Shown here piece after piece: positions 1 through 5,980 of a stretch of DNA of 7,083 nucleotides. This DNA comes from Thioalkalivibrio sp. (GTDB taxonomy: Bacteria > Pseudomonadota > Gammaproteobacteria > Ectothiorhodospirales > Ectothiorhodospiraceae). The notes under the pieces are model-generated. The model was not told the origin of the DNA, did not search any database, and worked only from the letters and a program-made list of their open reading frames with translations. The position numbers and the translations under genes are program-made. Numbering within the stretch: the stretch's first letter is position 1; each line of letters begins with the position of its first letter. Location: positions 1-7,083 of the forward strand of contig SKOF01000536.1 in assembly GCA_007120155.1 (NCBI GenBank). The letters are read 5' to 3'.

Positions 1-56
1 AAGTGGTTGAGGTGCCGGCAGAAGAATGCATTGAGGTTACTGCTAACGATTCTTAG
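1..56 (+). CDS. C-terminal end of an upstream gene, probably the portal protein (partial)
   Basis: One frame, with complete codons from base 3, reads V-V-E-V-P-A-E-E-C-I-E-V-T-A-N-D-S and stops with TAG at 54-56. The acidic tail fits the C-terminus of a phage portal protein, and the portal gene normally lies just upstream of the prohead protease in HK97-like modules. Only 17 residues are visible, so the identity rests on position alone. A second frame is also open, to a TAG at 58-60, but it gives a Leu/Arg-rich string that looks less like a natural C-terminus. The third frame closes at base 10. Confidence 0.45.
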   Translation, partial: VVEVPAEECIEVTANDS

Positions 57-100
57 GTAGCCGTCAGCGACCAAGACCGCAACAGCTTAACAATCTTAGC

Positions 101-123
101 CCCGCCCAAGTGGCGGGTTTTTT
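101..123 (+). terminator. Rho-independent terminator between the upstream gene and the protease gene
   Basis: CCCGCC (101-106) pairs perfectly with GGCGGG (112-117) around the 5-base loop CAAGT, and TTTTTT (118-123) follows at once. This is a textbook intrinsic terminator for rightward transcription. The complementary strand has no T tract beyond the hairpin, so it should act in one direction only. It ends 10 bases before the protease Shine-Dalgarno sequence. Transcription of the capsid genes must therefore come from read-through, antitermination or a promoter I cannot identify. Confidence 0.8.
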
Positions 124-133
124 CATGGCTTCG

Positions 134-141
134 AGAGGAGG
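134..141 (+). promoter_or_regulatory. Ribosome binding site that fixes the protease start
   Basis: AGAGGAGG lies 4 bases before ATG 146. Two earlier in-frame start candidates, GTG 110 inside the terminator hairpin and ATG 125, have no such site upstream. They would also place this sequence inside the coding region, so 146 is the preferred start. Confidence 0.8.
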
Positions 142-145
142 CATC

Positions 146-1120
146 ATGCCTGACGTAGCTGAGCAAGTCGAAGGCAAGCCGTTCGGCCCCTATGACGATT
201 TTGGCCACTGCCTGCGAGAAAACCAGGATCGTGACGACCCCGAGGCGTTCTGCGGTGCGTTGCAAGAGCGGCTGAAGGATAAGGCCGAACGGCCACAGTT
301 GAACCGCAAGAACTTAGTTGAGCGCAAGGATCTTGAGCTGGAACTGAAAGCGTTCGATGAGGACCGTACCGGCACCTTTACGGGCTACGCGAGCCGCTGG
401 GATATCGTGGACCGGCAGAACGACAAGGTAGTACGTGGGGCTTTTGCCAAGACCTTGAACGACAACAGCGGCATGTTCGTGCTCCTGAACCAGCATGACC
501 CCGACGAGGAGATCGGCCTGGTGCAGGCCCAGGAAGACGAAAAGGGCTTGGTCGTTGAGGGGCAATTTTACATCGATCCAAATGGCGATACCACAAAGGA
601 TGTGGATGGCGCCAGATCCGCCTATAACAAGATGCGTTATCGGCACAAGGCAGGCAAGCCACTGCAAATGTCCATTGGCTACCGGGCTATCAACCCGCGC
701 TTTGAAAAAGGCGTGCGGGTACTGCATGAGATTGCATTGGCTGAGATTAGCGTGGTCACCTTCCCGGCGTTGCCCGAGGCTGAGGCCACTGATGTAAAGG
801 CCGAAGAGAAGGCAGGCCGCGTCTTATCCGCCGCGAACACCACGCGTGTGAAGAATGCGCGCGCGGCCGCAGAAACGTTAGCAGAGGCTTTACAGGAGCT
901 CCTGGACAGCACCGAAGCGTCACAGCCGGACAAGAACCACTGTGACGACGAGGCCGAAGCCAAGGACGCTCTAGAAAGCACGACCGAGCCGGCGCATGAC
1001 CACTCGGACGTGAGTGACGAGCCCATGGAGCAGTTGCGCAAGGCGCGCCTGGAGATGGCGCTACTAAAGCAACGCCCATGGATAGAAGAGGCCAAGAAGG
1101 CCGTCAGACAAGACAACTAA
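146..1120 (+). CDS. HK97-type prohead maturation protease (peptidase family S78/U35) with N-terminal Cys motif and long C-terminal extension
   Basis: This 324-residue protein is the serine protease that enters the procapsid and cleaves the capsid protein's delta domain. The protease core spans about residues 62-215. Visible family motifs are the GYAS strand (80-83), LLNQHDP with presumed catalytic His117, MSIGYR with presumed nucleophile Ser176, and the ALAEISVVTFPAL strand, in which Glu200 is the likely third active-site residue. Residues 11-40 form a separate block with Cys22 and Cys36 (PFGPYDDFGHCL...DDPEAFCGAL), known to me from other phage head proteins. Residues 221-324 are charged, acidic and helical, starting with the common GRVLSAAN motif, and may act as a scaffold-like or targeting tail. 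The capsid gene follows after 9 bases. The start is set by AGAGGAGG at 134-141. Confidence 0.93.
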   Translation: MPDVAEQVEGKPFGPYDDFGHCLRENQDRDDPEAFCGALQERLKDKAERPQLNRKNLVERKDLELELKAFDEDRTGTFTGYASRWDIVDRQNDKVVRGAFAKTLNDNSGMFVLLNQHDPDEEIGLVQAQEDEKGLVVEGQFYIDPNGDTTKDVDGARSAYNKMRYRHKAGKPLQMSIGYRAINPRFEKGVRVLHEIALAEISVVTFPALPEAEATDVKAEEKAGRVLSAANTTRVKNARAAAETLAEALQELLDSTEASQPDKNHCDDEAEAKDALESTTEPAHDHSDVSDEPMEQLRKARLEMALLKQRPWIEEAKKAVRQDN

Positions 1121-1129
1121 GGAGACATC

Positions 1130-2407
1130 ATGGACGCAAATGAACTCAAGAAGTTCACCGACGAGTTCCAGGAGGCATGGGCGCACGTCAAGACCATGCA
1201 CGAGGATACGCGGTCTATCAGTGACGAGCTGAAGGCCACTCGGGAGCAGGTCAACTCATGGGTTGAGAAGCTCGACGGGGTGGACAAGGACTCATTAGTC
1301 AAGGTTCAAGGTCGCCTCGACGAGCTGGAAACCAAGCTGAATCGCCCTATGGCGGAGCGTCACGGCGGCGGCGAAGAGAAGCTCGACAAGAACATGGAGA
1401 GCTTGTGGAGTCACCACTTCAAGGCGATGCGACTCGACAACACGCAAGAGAATCGTGAGGCTGCCACCAAGGCATTCTCGAAGTTCCTGCGCGTCGGCAA
1501 AGAGCACATGAGCCAAGATGAAATTAAGCTGCTGAGCACGCAGGACAACGAGGCTGGCGGCTTCCTGGTGGTGCCCGAGTACGCCAACGAGATCATCAAG
1601 GACATTGCCGACATAAGCGAGTTTCGCCCTATCGCGCGGGTGCGGCAGAGCCGCGCAGGTAGCTTCCAGATTCCCAAGCGCACTGGACGCGTGCAAGGTG
1701 GCCGCGTAGGCGAGGCGGAGACTGCGAGCGAAAGCAACAGCACGTATGGCCTGGAAACTATCCCCAATGCCAAGTACTTTGTGTACACGCGCATCACCCA
1801 TGAGGACTTGCAGGACAGCGCTTTCAACATGGAGCGGGAGATCCGCGACGATGCCGGCGAGGAGTTCGCCTTCATGGAAGGCCAGGACTTCGCGGACGGT
1901 AGCGGCGTCAACAGGCCCCAAGGCATCTGGACGCACCCGGACCTGGTAGAGGTCAAGAGCGGCGACGCCAACGACATCACCTACACGGGCCTGGTCCGCG
2001 TCTCACACGGCACTAGTGACGCTAGTGTGGGCGCGTTCAACCGGAACTACCACCGCAATGCGCGGTTCCTGTTCAACATGGTGTCGCTCGGGCAGGTTCG
2101 CCTTTTGGAGGACACCGCTAACCAGCTCATCTTCATGCCACCGACGGCAGGCGCACCCGCAACCATTCTCGGCTTTCCCTACACCATCATTCCTGCCGCA
2201 CCGAACCCCGCTGCTGGCGCTTACCCCGTTGTATTCGGTGACGTGCGCGCCGGCTATACCATCGTTGATCGGCTCGGCATCGAGATGCTGCGCAACCCCT
2301 ACACGGAGGACACCAGCGGCATCGTGCGCTTCACTCTCTACCGGCGTACCGGCGGGCAGGTTGTACTGCCCGAGGCGCTGCGCAAGATGAAGAACGAAGC
2401 TGACTAA
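1130..2407 (+). CDS. Major capsid protein, HK97 fold, with N-terminal delta (scaffolding) domain
   Basis: This 425-residue protein forms the icosahedral head shell. Residues 1 to about 75 are a heptad-rich, charged coiled coil that matches the delta domain serving as internal scaffold. A flexible Gly/Glu/Lys region follows, then the HK97 fold proper from about residue 135. Recognisable elements are GGFLVVPEYANEII (143-156), the extended-loop region (about 175-205), GVNRPQGIW (259-267), GFPYTIIP (348-355), and the C-terminal run from VVFGDVRAGY (367) to VVLPEAL (411-417). The length is normal for an uncleaved precursor. AAGGAG at 1119-1124 sits just before ATG 1130 and overlaps the protease stop. 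No separate scaffold gene is present, which agrees with the delta domain doing that job. The delta domain is presumably removed by the neighbouring protease. Confidence 0.96.
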   Translation: MDANELKKFTDEFQEAWAHVKTMHEDTRSISDELKATREQVNSWVEKLDGVDKDSLVKVQGRLDELETKLNRPMAERHGGGEEKLDKNMESLWSHHFKAMRLDNTQENREAATKAFSKFLRVGKEHMSQDEIKLLSTQDNEAGGFLVVPEYANEIIKDIADISEFRPIARVRQSRAGSFQIPKRTGRVQGGRVGEAETASESNSTYGLETIPNAKYFVYTRITHEDLQDSAFNMEREIRDDAGEEFAFMEGQDFADGSGVNRPQGIWTHPDLVEVKSGDANDITYTGLVRVSHGTSDASVGAFNRNYHRNARFLFNMVSLGQVRLLEDTANQLIFMPPTAGAPATILGFPYTIIPAAPNPAAGAYPVVFGDVRAGYTIVDRLGIEMLRNPYTEDTSGIVRFTLYRRTGGQVVLPEALRKMKNEAD

Positions 2408-2416
2408 GCGCTTTTG

Positions 2417-2441
2417 AGGCTCTAGCTGAGCCTTGATTTTT
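2417..2441 (+). terminator. Hairpin with T tract after the capsid gene, probably a leaky terminator or attenuator
   Basis: AGGCTC (2417-2422) pairs with GAGCCT (2428-2433) around the 5-base loop TAGCT. After TGA comes TTTTT (2437-2441), which runs into the Shine-Dalgarno sequence of the next gene. The 6-bp stem and the 3-base offset of the T tract make it a modest terminator. Its likely effect is to lower transcription after the highly expressed capsid gene, or to protect the capsid mRNA 3' end. Confidence 0.5.
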
Positions 2442-2447
2442 GGAGGG
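2442..2447 (+). promoter_or_regulatory. Ribosome binding site that fixes the start of the capsid-adjacent gene
   Basis: GGAGGG lies 3 bases before ATG 2451. An earlier in-frame TTG at 2433 lies inside the preceding hairpin and has no such site, so 2451 is preferred. Confidence 0.7.
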
Positions 2448-2450
2448 AAC

Positions 2451-2855
2451 ATGGCATCACGAGACATGCTTACACGACTGGCGTTCAGAAACGCCTATGA
2501 CGCCGCCACTGTGAGCGATGACGGCAACACTAACGGCGCGATCATCGATACGCAGGATTATGAATCGGTGACGTTCATCTTGCGCGTTGGCGCACGCACG
2601 GACGGCGACTACAGCTTTAACAAGCTGGAACATGGTGACGCGTCGAACCTGTCTGATGCTGCTGACGTGCCGGACGGGTTCATCCTTGGCGACATGGATG
2701 CGGTGGTTGACGAAGCCAACAGCATGCACGCCGTTGGCTACGTTGGGACCAAACGCTATGTCCGCATGGTCGTCAACGCAGCTGAAACAACTTCGGGCGC
2801 TCACGTGTCCGGCGTTGCCGTACTCGGTCACGCGCGCCACGCGCCGGCGAGCTAG
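2451..2855 (+). CDS. Capsid-adjacent small protein, possible head decoration protein
   Basis: This 134-residue protein has no signal peptide, membrane segment or catalytic motif. It looks mostly beta: an NGAIIDTQDYESVTFIL stretch (28-44), a central acidic loop region (about 60-92), then GYVGTKRYVRMVV (96-108) and a final strand, VSGVAVLGHA (119-128). Small proteins with the 'DTxxYESVTF ... GYVGxKRYVR' pattern commonly follow the capsid gene in proteobacterial siphophages and are usually left as hypothetical. Position and beta-rich make-up suggest a shell-binding decoration or stabilising protein, but this is inference. The next start lies 4 bases past its stop, so the two genes are probably translationally coupled. 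Confidence 0.72.
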   Translation: MASRDMLTRLAFRNAYDAATVSDDGNTNGAIIDTQDYESVTFILRVGARTDGDYSFNKLEHGDASNLSDAADVPDGFILGDMDAVVDEANSMHAVGYVGTKRYVRMVVNAAETTSGAHVSGVAVLGHARHAPAS

Positions 2856-2859
2856 TTAG

Positions 2860-3222
2860 ATGCGGGTCCGCATGCTTAAGTCCCTGCCCGGCAGCCCTGA
2901 CGGACTGCGCGTCTACGCCTATCAAGCCGGGCAGGAATACGACGAGGCCAGCAACCCACCTATGAGCGAGGGGCTGGCCACCAACTTTCTAGGCCAGGGT
3001 GCTGCCGCCCGTGTGAACGCTAAGGGCATGGGCGCGGCGCCTGAGAATAAACGCATGCCCGCGCCGGCTGAGAACAAGGTGACGCGGCCAGATTACGACG
3101 AGCTGAGCATCGCTGAGGTGCATGAGGCTATCGAGGCGGGACGGTTGAGCCGTGAGGACGCCCTACGCTTCGAGCGTCAGGGCCGCCAGCGTGTGACCCT
3201 ACTGCGCGATCTAGAGGGCTGA
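2860..3222 (+). CDS. Small head-region protein of unknown function with a C-terminal helical motif
   Basis: This 120-residue protein starts with a small beta-type segment, RVRMLKSLPGSPDG (2-15), followed by AGQEYD (23-28). That pattern recurs in short proteins encoded between capsid and connector genes. The middle (about 50-78) is Ala/Pro/Lys-rich and probably unstructured. The end (about 80-120) is a predicted helical hairpin of the form 'ELSIAEV..AIEAGRLSREDAL.FERQGR.RVTLL'. I do not recognise a function. No strong Shine-Dalgarno precedes ATG 2860, so translation probably relies on coupling with the upstream gene, whose stop is 4 bases away. An in-frame ATG at 2872 is an alternative start, and the two sit in an inverted repeat. 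Confidence 0.72.
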   Translation: MRVRMLKSLPGSPDGLRVYAYQAGQEYDEASNPPMSEGLATNFLGQGAAARVNAKGMGAAPENKRMPAPAENKVTRPDYDELSIAEVHEAIEAGRLSREDALRFERQGRQRVTLLRDLEG

Positions 3223-3241
3223 GAGAGGCGGGTGAGGCAAC

Positions 3242-3856
3242 GTGTACACCGTTAGGGTGAAGACCGCGCCCGCCATTGAACCCATCTTCTCTGACGACGC
3301 TGCGGTTGAAGCGCTCATTCCCTCTGTGCGTCAACAGGTAGAGGCGTACCTGCGGCGGGCACTCATCACGCAGACGTTAGAGCTGCACCTCGACGCGTTC
3401 CGCGACCCGTATGCAGCGACGGGACAGTACCAGTTCAGCCACGCGAACCGGGAGATCTACCTACCCCGGCCGCCCCTACAAAGCGTGACCGCAATCCGTT
3501 ACCGCACCCTGGCTGGCGATGAAAAGACGCTGGACAGCGATCAGTACCGTGTGGACACGCGTAGTGAGCCGGGCAGAGTCTACCCGCTTATCGCTGTAGG
3601 CTGGCCCACCGACCTGGACACTCACGGGGCTGTAACCATCGAGTACGTGGCGGGCTACGGCGGCAGTGACGGTGACGTGCCAGACGTTATACGTGAAGCC
3701 ATCTTGAGCTACGCGAAGGGCCTTGCCAGCCGACTGTCCCGCCCCGGCGTGACATCCGAAAGCATCGATAATGCCAGCCGCACGTATGAGGCTAACGGCG
3801 GGCAACTGCCCGGCCTCACGCAGGTCATGCTGCAACCCTACCGGGTGATGATGTGA
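3242..3856 (+). CDS. Head-tail connector (adaptor), phiE125 gp8 / HK97 gp6 family
   Basis: This 204-residue protein is the adaptor ring that binds the portal after DNA packaging. Family marks are an N-terminal helical region (DDAAVEALIPSVRQQVEAYL, about 18-37), RALITQTLELHLDAF (39-53), the very characteristic LPRPPLQSVTAIRY (74-87), DQYRVDTRSEPGRV (100-113), and VTIEYVAGYG (131-140) followed by VPDVIREAIL (146-155). The end, LTQVMLQPYRVMM, matches the usual '..LL.PYR' C-terminus. The length is typical. It starts with GTG at 3242 after GGTGAGG (about 3231-3237). Its TGA overlaps the GTG of the next gene by 4 bases, the usual arrangement for neck genes made in matched amounts. Confidence 0.92.
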   Translation: MYTVRVKTAPAIEPIFSDDAAVEALIPSVRQQVEAYLRRALITQTLELHLDAFRDPYAATGQYQFSHANREIYLPRPPLQSVTAIRYRTLAGDEKTLDSDQYRVDTRSEPGRVYPLIAVGWPTDLDTHGAVTIEYVAGYGGSDGDVPDVIREAILSYAKGLASRLSRPGVTSESIDNASRTYEANGGQLPGLTQVMLQPYRVMM

Positions 3857-4173
3857 CCTGGGTTGCCGACTACTTCAACCAGACGATAAGCATCAAGCGG
3901 CAGAAGGTGGATGCTGACGGCAACACGCTTTACAACGCCGACGGTACGCCACAGTTCGAGACGGCCACTATCAAGGGGCGGTTCGTAGAGGACCGCCGTC
4001 TTGTCCGTGACGCCAGCGGCCGTGAGGTCGTTAGCGAAGCGAAGTTGTCCACCATCGAGGCCATCCGCCCGGACGACCGGGTGGTAGACGATGGCCGCGA
4101 GTACGCTGTGCTGCACCTCGCTAAAGCAAGAGATGTAGATGGCGTGTTCAGCCACTACGTGGTGAGGCTATGA
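3853..4173 (+). CDS. Head closure protein (stopper), siphovirus head-tail joining family
   Basis: This 106-residue small beta-barrel protein probably binds below the connector and closes the DNA channel, like SPP1 gp16 or HK97 gp9. The sequence shows the family pattern: FNQTISIKRQ (8-17) as first strand, ATIKGRFVEDRRLVRDASGREV (38-59), IRPDDRV (71-77), DGREYAVL (80-87) and a final SHYVVRL (100-106). Start GTG 3853 overlaps the connector stop in GTGA, and no other start is available in frame nearby. Its own stop overlaps the next ATG in ATGA. Both overlaps suggest translational coupling. The family call comes from sequence pattern and position together. Confidence 0.82.
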   Translation: MTWVADYFNQTISIKRQKVDADGNTLYNADGTPQFETATIKGRFVEDRRLVRDASGREVVSEAKLSTIEAIRPDDRVVDDGREYAVLHLAKARDVDGVFSHYVVRL

Positions 4174-4694
4174 GCGTTCGCGTTAGCGCCGAAGCTAACT
4201 TCGACTTCACCGAGATTACCCAGGAGACGAAGCGTGAGCTGTCCAAGGAGGTGGTGCGCAGCGCCACCAACATTGACCGGAACGCTAAGCGCAAAGTCAA
4301 CGTAGACCATGGGCGGTTACGCTCATCCATTCACGTTAAATACCGCGACCCGCCTGAGCCTGTCGATGCCGAGGTGATCGTTGGTGCTGACTACGGCAAG
4401 TTCCTCGAGTTCGGCACCGGCCCTCGAGGACGTGACAGCGACCTTAACGCCATGGCGGAGCAGGCACGTCAAGAGATGGGATATCAGTACGGTCCTGCCG
4501 GCAAGCTGCCGCCCATCGACGTGTTCCTTGACTGGGGTCGCCGTAAGCGCCTTGATCCCGCCGTGACCATGGCCATCTGGTTCACCATCGGCATGCATGG
4601 TATGCGCGCCAAGCCATTCCTGTTCCCCGCAGCAAGTGAGGAGCGAGAGGCGTTCTTCTCACGCGTCAACCAGGCGCTCGACAGGATCAAGTGA
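4170..4694 (+). CDS. HK97 gp10-like tail completion / neck protein
   Basis: This 174-residue protein belongs to the HK97 gp10 family, needed to join or finish the tail. Seen in order are an N-terminal helix with VVRSATNIDRNAKRKV (28-43), the hallmark VDHGRLRSSI (45-54), VGADYGKFLEFGTGPRG (71-87), a central insertion ending in LPPIDVFLDWGRRKRL (113-128), and the C-terminal GMRAKPFLFPA (144-154). These motifs and the length are typical. GGTGAGG (4161-4167) lies 2 bases before ATG 4170, and the start overlaps the stop of the closure gene by 4 bases. It sits between head-closure and tail-terminator genes, exactly as expected. Confidence 0.9.
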   Translation: MSVRVSAEANFDFTEITQETKRELSKEVVRSATNIDRNAKRKVNVDHGRLRSSIHVKYRDPPEPVDAEVIVGADYGKFLEFGTGPRGRDSDLNAMAEQARQEMGYQYGPAGKLPPIDVFLDWGRRKRLDPAVTMAIWFTIGMHGMRAKPFLFPAASEEREAFFSRVNQALDRIK

Positions 4695-5083
4695 TGCTTG
4701 TCAAGGACATCACCGACTACCTGGCAGCCGAGAATGTCGGCACAGTCGGCGTGGATCTGTTTTACAACGACATGCCGCCCGAACCTGACACCGGCGTGAT
4801 GATCGAAGATCTGACCGGTGGCGTACCTGACTACGTGCATGATGACAATGCGCCACTGGTGCATCACTTGCGCTTTCAGGCGTTCAGTCGCGGACCAAGC
4901 TACGACGCGGCGGAAGCAAAAGCGCAGGCCGTGTATACGGCACTGCAAAAGCTGCGCGCCGGCGGCTCGATCAACGGTAGCAGCTACGAAGCTGTGATCC
5001 CGACGAGCGACCCCGCCAAATTCAGCACCGACATGCAGCGTCGCGTTGTTTTTCACCAAGAGTTCGAGGTCATCAAGACCTAA
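4694..5083 (+). CDS. Tail terminator protein (phage minor capsid / tail terminator family)
   Basis: This 129-residue protein most likely forms the ring that caps the tail tube and fits it to the head. The pattern is an N-terminal helix (LVKDITDYLAAENVG, 2-16), a strand with LFYNDMPPEPDTGVMI (22-37), GGVPDY (42-47), HHLRFQAFS (57-65), the helix SYDAAEAKAQAVYTALQKL (69-87), and a last strand pair with DMQRRVVFHQEFEVI (113-127). This alpha/beta order and the place between the gp10-like and tail tube genes match tail terminators such as lambda gpU or the 'minor capsid protein' Pfam group. ATG 4694 shares one base with the previous TGA. GTG 4691 is an in-frame alternative. Confidence 0.78.
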   Translation: MLVKDITDYLAAENVGTVGVDLFYNDMPPEPDTGVMIEDLTGGVPDYVHDDNAPLVHHLRFQAFSRGPSYDAAEAKAQAVYTALQKLRAGGSINGSSYEAVIPTSDPAKFSTDMQRRVVFHQEFEVIKT

Positions 5084-5114
5084 CCCCAAGACAACTCAAT
5101 AGAAAGGACTGGAT

Positions 5115-5579
5115 ATGCCTCAAGCACGGTTTATCCATGGCGCCAAACTGTTCGAGGGTGACGACCTCGTTGGCGAGGCTGGCATGGAGTACACCCAGAT
5201 CAAGCTGGTTACCAGCGTTGGACTGCCATTCGGCTTCGACGTTGACGACGTGGAGAGTACGTCGCAGGACTCTGCCGACTTTACGCGGGAGTTTGTACCC
5301 GGCCTGGTGACTCGGCAGGACTGCCCGATTCAGATCCGGTTTGATCCGCACGATGTGGCTCACCGTGATCTTGTCGATGCTGCAGAGGCTCGCACACTCA
5401 GAGCCTTCAAGGTTGAGCTGCCGCTAATCGATTCAACCAACTCGACACCGTTCAGCGTTGAGTGGAACGGCTACCTCAAACTGCCATCCGTTCCCAACAT
5501 TGGGCTTGGCGAGATCCTGAACTTAGAGGGCACCGTCAAGGTTGCCTCCACACTCACCATCACGGTTGAAGCTGCATAA
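5115..5579 (+). CDS. Major tail tube protein
   Basis: This 154-residue protein polymerises into the tail tube around the tape measure. The sequence is beta-rich with the usual tail tube layout: AKLFEGDDLVGEAGMEY (10-26), a long loop containing DDVESTSQDSADFTREFVPGL (44-64), then PIQIRFDP (71-78), a short helix DLVDAAEART (85-94), FKVELPL (98-104), and a C-terminal part with LEGTVKVASTLTITVEA (137-153). 'S.D..DF.REFVPGL' is typical of the loop that stacks rings. There is no C-terminal Ig-like decoration domain. AAAGGA (5103-5108) is spaced 6 bases from ATG 5115. The 31-base gap before it and the hairpin after it suggest separately tuned expression. Confidence 0.85.
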   Translation: MPQARFIHGAKLFEGDDLVGEAGMEYTQIKLVTSVGLPFGFDVDDVESTSQDSADFTREFVPGLVTRQDCPIQIRFDPHDVAHRDLVDAAEARTLRAFKVELPLIDSTNSTPFSVEWNGYLKLPSVPNIGLGEILNLEGTVKVASTLTITVEAA

Positions 5580-5586
5580 GCACTTT

Positions 5587-5604
5587 GCGGGCCTCCGGGT
5601 CCGC
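5587..5604 (+). other. GC-rich hairpin without T tract after the tail tube gene
   Basis: GCGGGCC (5587-5593) pairs with GGTCCGC-type bases (5598-5604) in a 7-bp stem that includes one G-T wobble, around the tetraloop TCCG. No T run follows, so it is not a standard intrinsic terminator. It lies 7 bases past the tail tube stop and could block 3' exonucleases or lower read-through after a high-copy product. That role is inference. Confidence 0.5.
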
Positions 5605-5635
5605 TATCTAGCAAGCCATATTCAGAGGGAGGAAC

Positions 5636-5980
5636 ATGGTCAGCAAATCCTACATCATGGTTCACAGCGAGGATGAGGACGGGGGCGGACGCCAGTACAA
5701 GGCGCGGTTTACGCCCAAGGCTATCCGCATCTTGCGGGACAACAGCGACCTCTCCAAGGACGACTTTCGAGCCGAAATCGGCAAGGGCGATATCGAGACC
5801 GTAAGCCTCCTGCTGGCTGCCTGCATCGTTGCGGCTGGCGAAAAAGTATCATTCGAGGAGGCCAGGGATGTCGTGGAAGACCTCGACAACTTGTATATCA
5901 TCAGCCTGTTTGAGTCCCTGCAACAGCAGCATGGTGCGGGGGGCGATACAAAAAACCGTCGCAAGGGCCTGAAAAGCTAG
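5636..5980 (+). CDS. Tail assembly chaperone, short form (gpG-like)
   Basis: This 114-residue product is the unshifted form of the tail assembly chaperone, which binds the tape measure protein and helps tube subunits assemble; it is not expected in the finished virion. It is acidic and helical: YKARFTPKAIRIL (21-33), IETVSLLLAACIVAAG (53-68), SFEEARDVVEDLDNLYIISLF in the 72-92 region, and a Gln/Gly-rich end containing the shift site at residues 102-107. GAGGGAGG (5625-5632) is spaced 3 bases from ATG 5636. Family marks are weak at sequence level. The identification rests on position before the tape measure gene and on the overlapping -1 frame. Confidence 0.85.
   Translation: MVSKSYIMVHSEDEDGGGRQYKARFTPKAIRILRDNSDLSKDDFRAEIGKGDIETVSLLLAACIVAAGEKVSFEEARDVVEDLDNLYIISLFESLQQQHGAGGDTKNRRKGLKS
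5938..5956 (+). promoter_or_regulatory. Programmed -1 ribosomal frameshift site with two slippery heptamers
   Basis: In the zero frame the codons read GCG GGG GGC GAT ACA AAA AAC. This contains G GGG GGC (5938-5944) and A AAA AAC (5950-5956), both of the X XXY YYZ form and both correctly phased for a -1 slip. The -1 frame is open from 5914 to 6300, so a slip at either point gives a 221-residue fusion. After the second heptamer the fusion continues with CCG at 5956. A AAA AAC is a well-known slippery sequence and is the more likely main site. The unshifted frame ends at TAG 5978-5980. Confidence 0.85.

Noticed and set aside
110..145. Longer protease N-terminus from GTG 110 or ATG 125
   Set aside because: GTG 110 is inside the terminator hairpin and the strong AGAGGAGG site lies downstream of both, pointing to ATG 146.
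679..1116. Long minus-strand open frames opposite the protease, capsid and other genes (for example 679-1116, 1295-1936, 4484-5089)
   Set aside because: They lie wholly antisense to confidently identified genes, have no recognisable motifs and are typical of high-G+C shadow frames.
2011..2027. Inverted repeat CACTAG-TGACG-CTAGTG within the capsid gene
   Set aside because: A 6-bp stem inside coding sequence with no T tract is expected by chance at this window length.
4402..4430. 8-bp perfect inverted repeat TCCTCGAG / CTCGAGGA in the gp10-like gene
   Set aside because: It lies within the conserved FLEFGTGPRG coding stretch, has a 13-base loop and no T tract, and no regulatory role is suggested by position. 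Codon choice can produce it.
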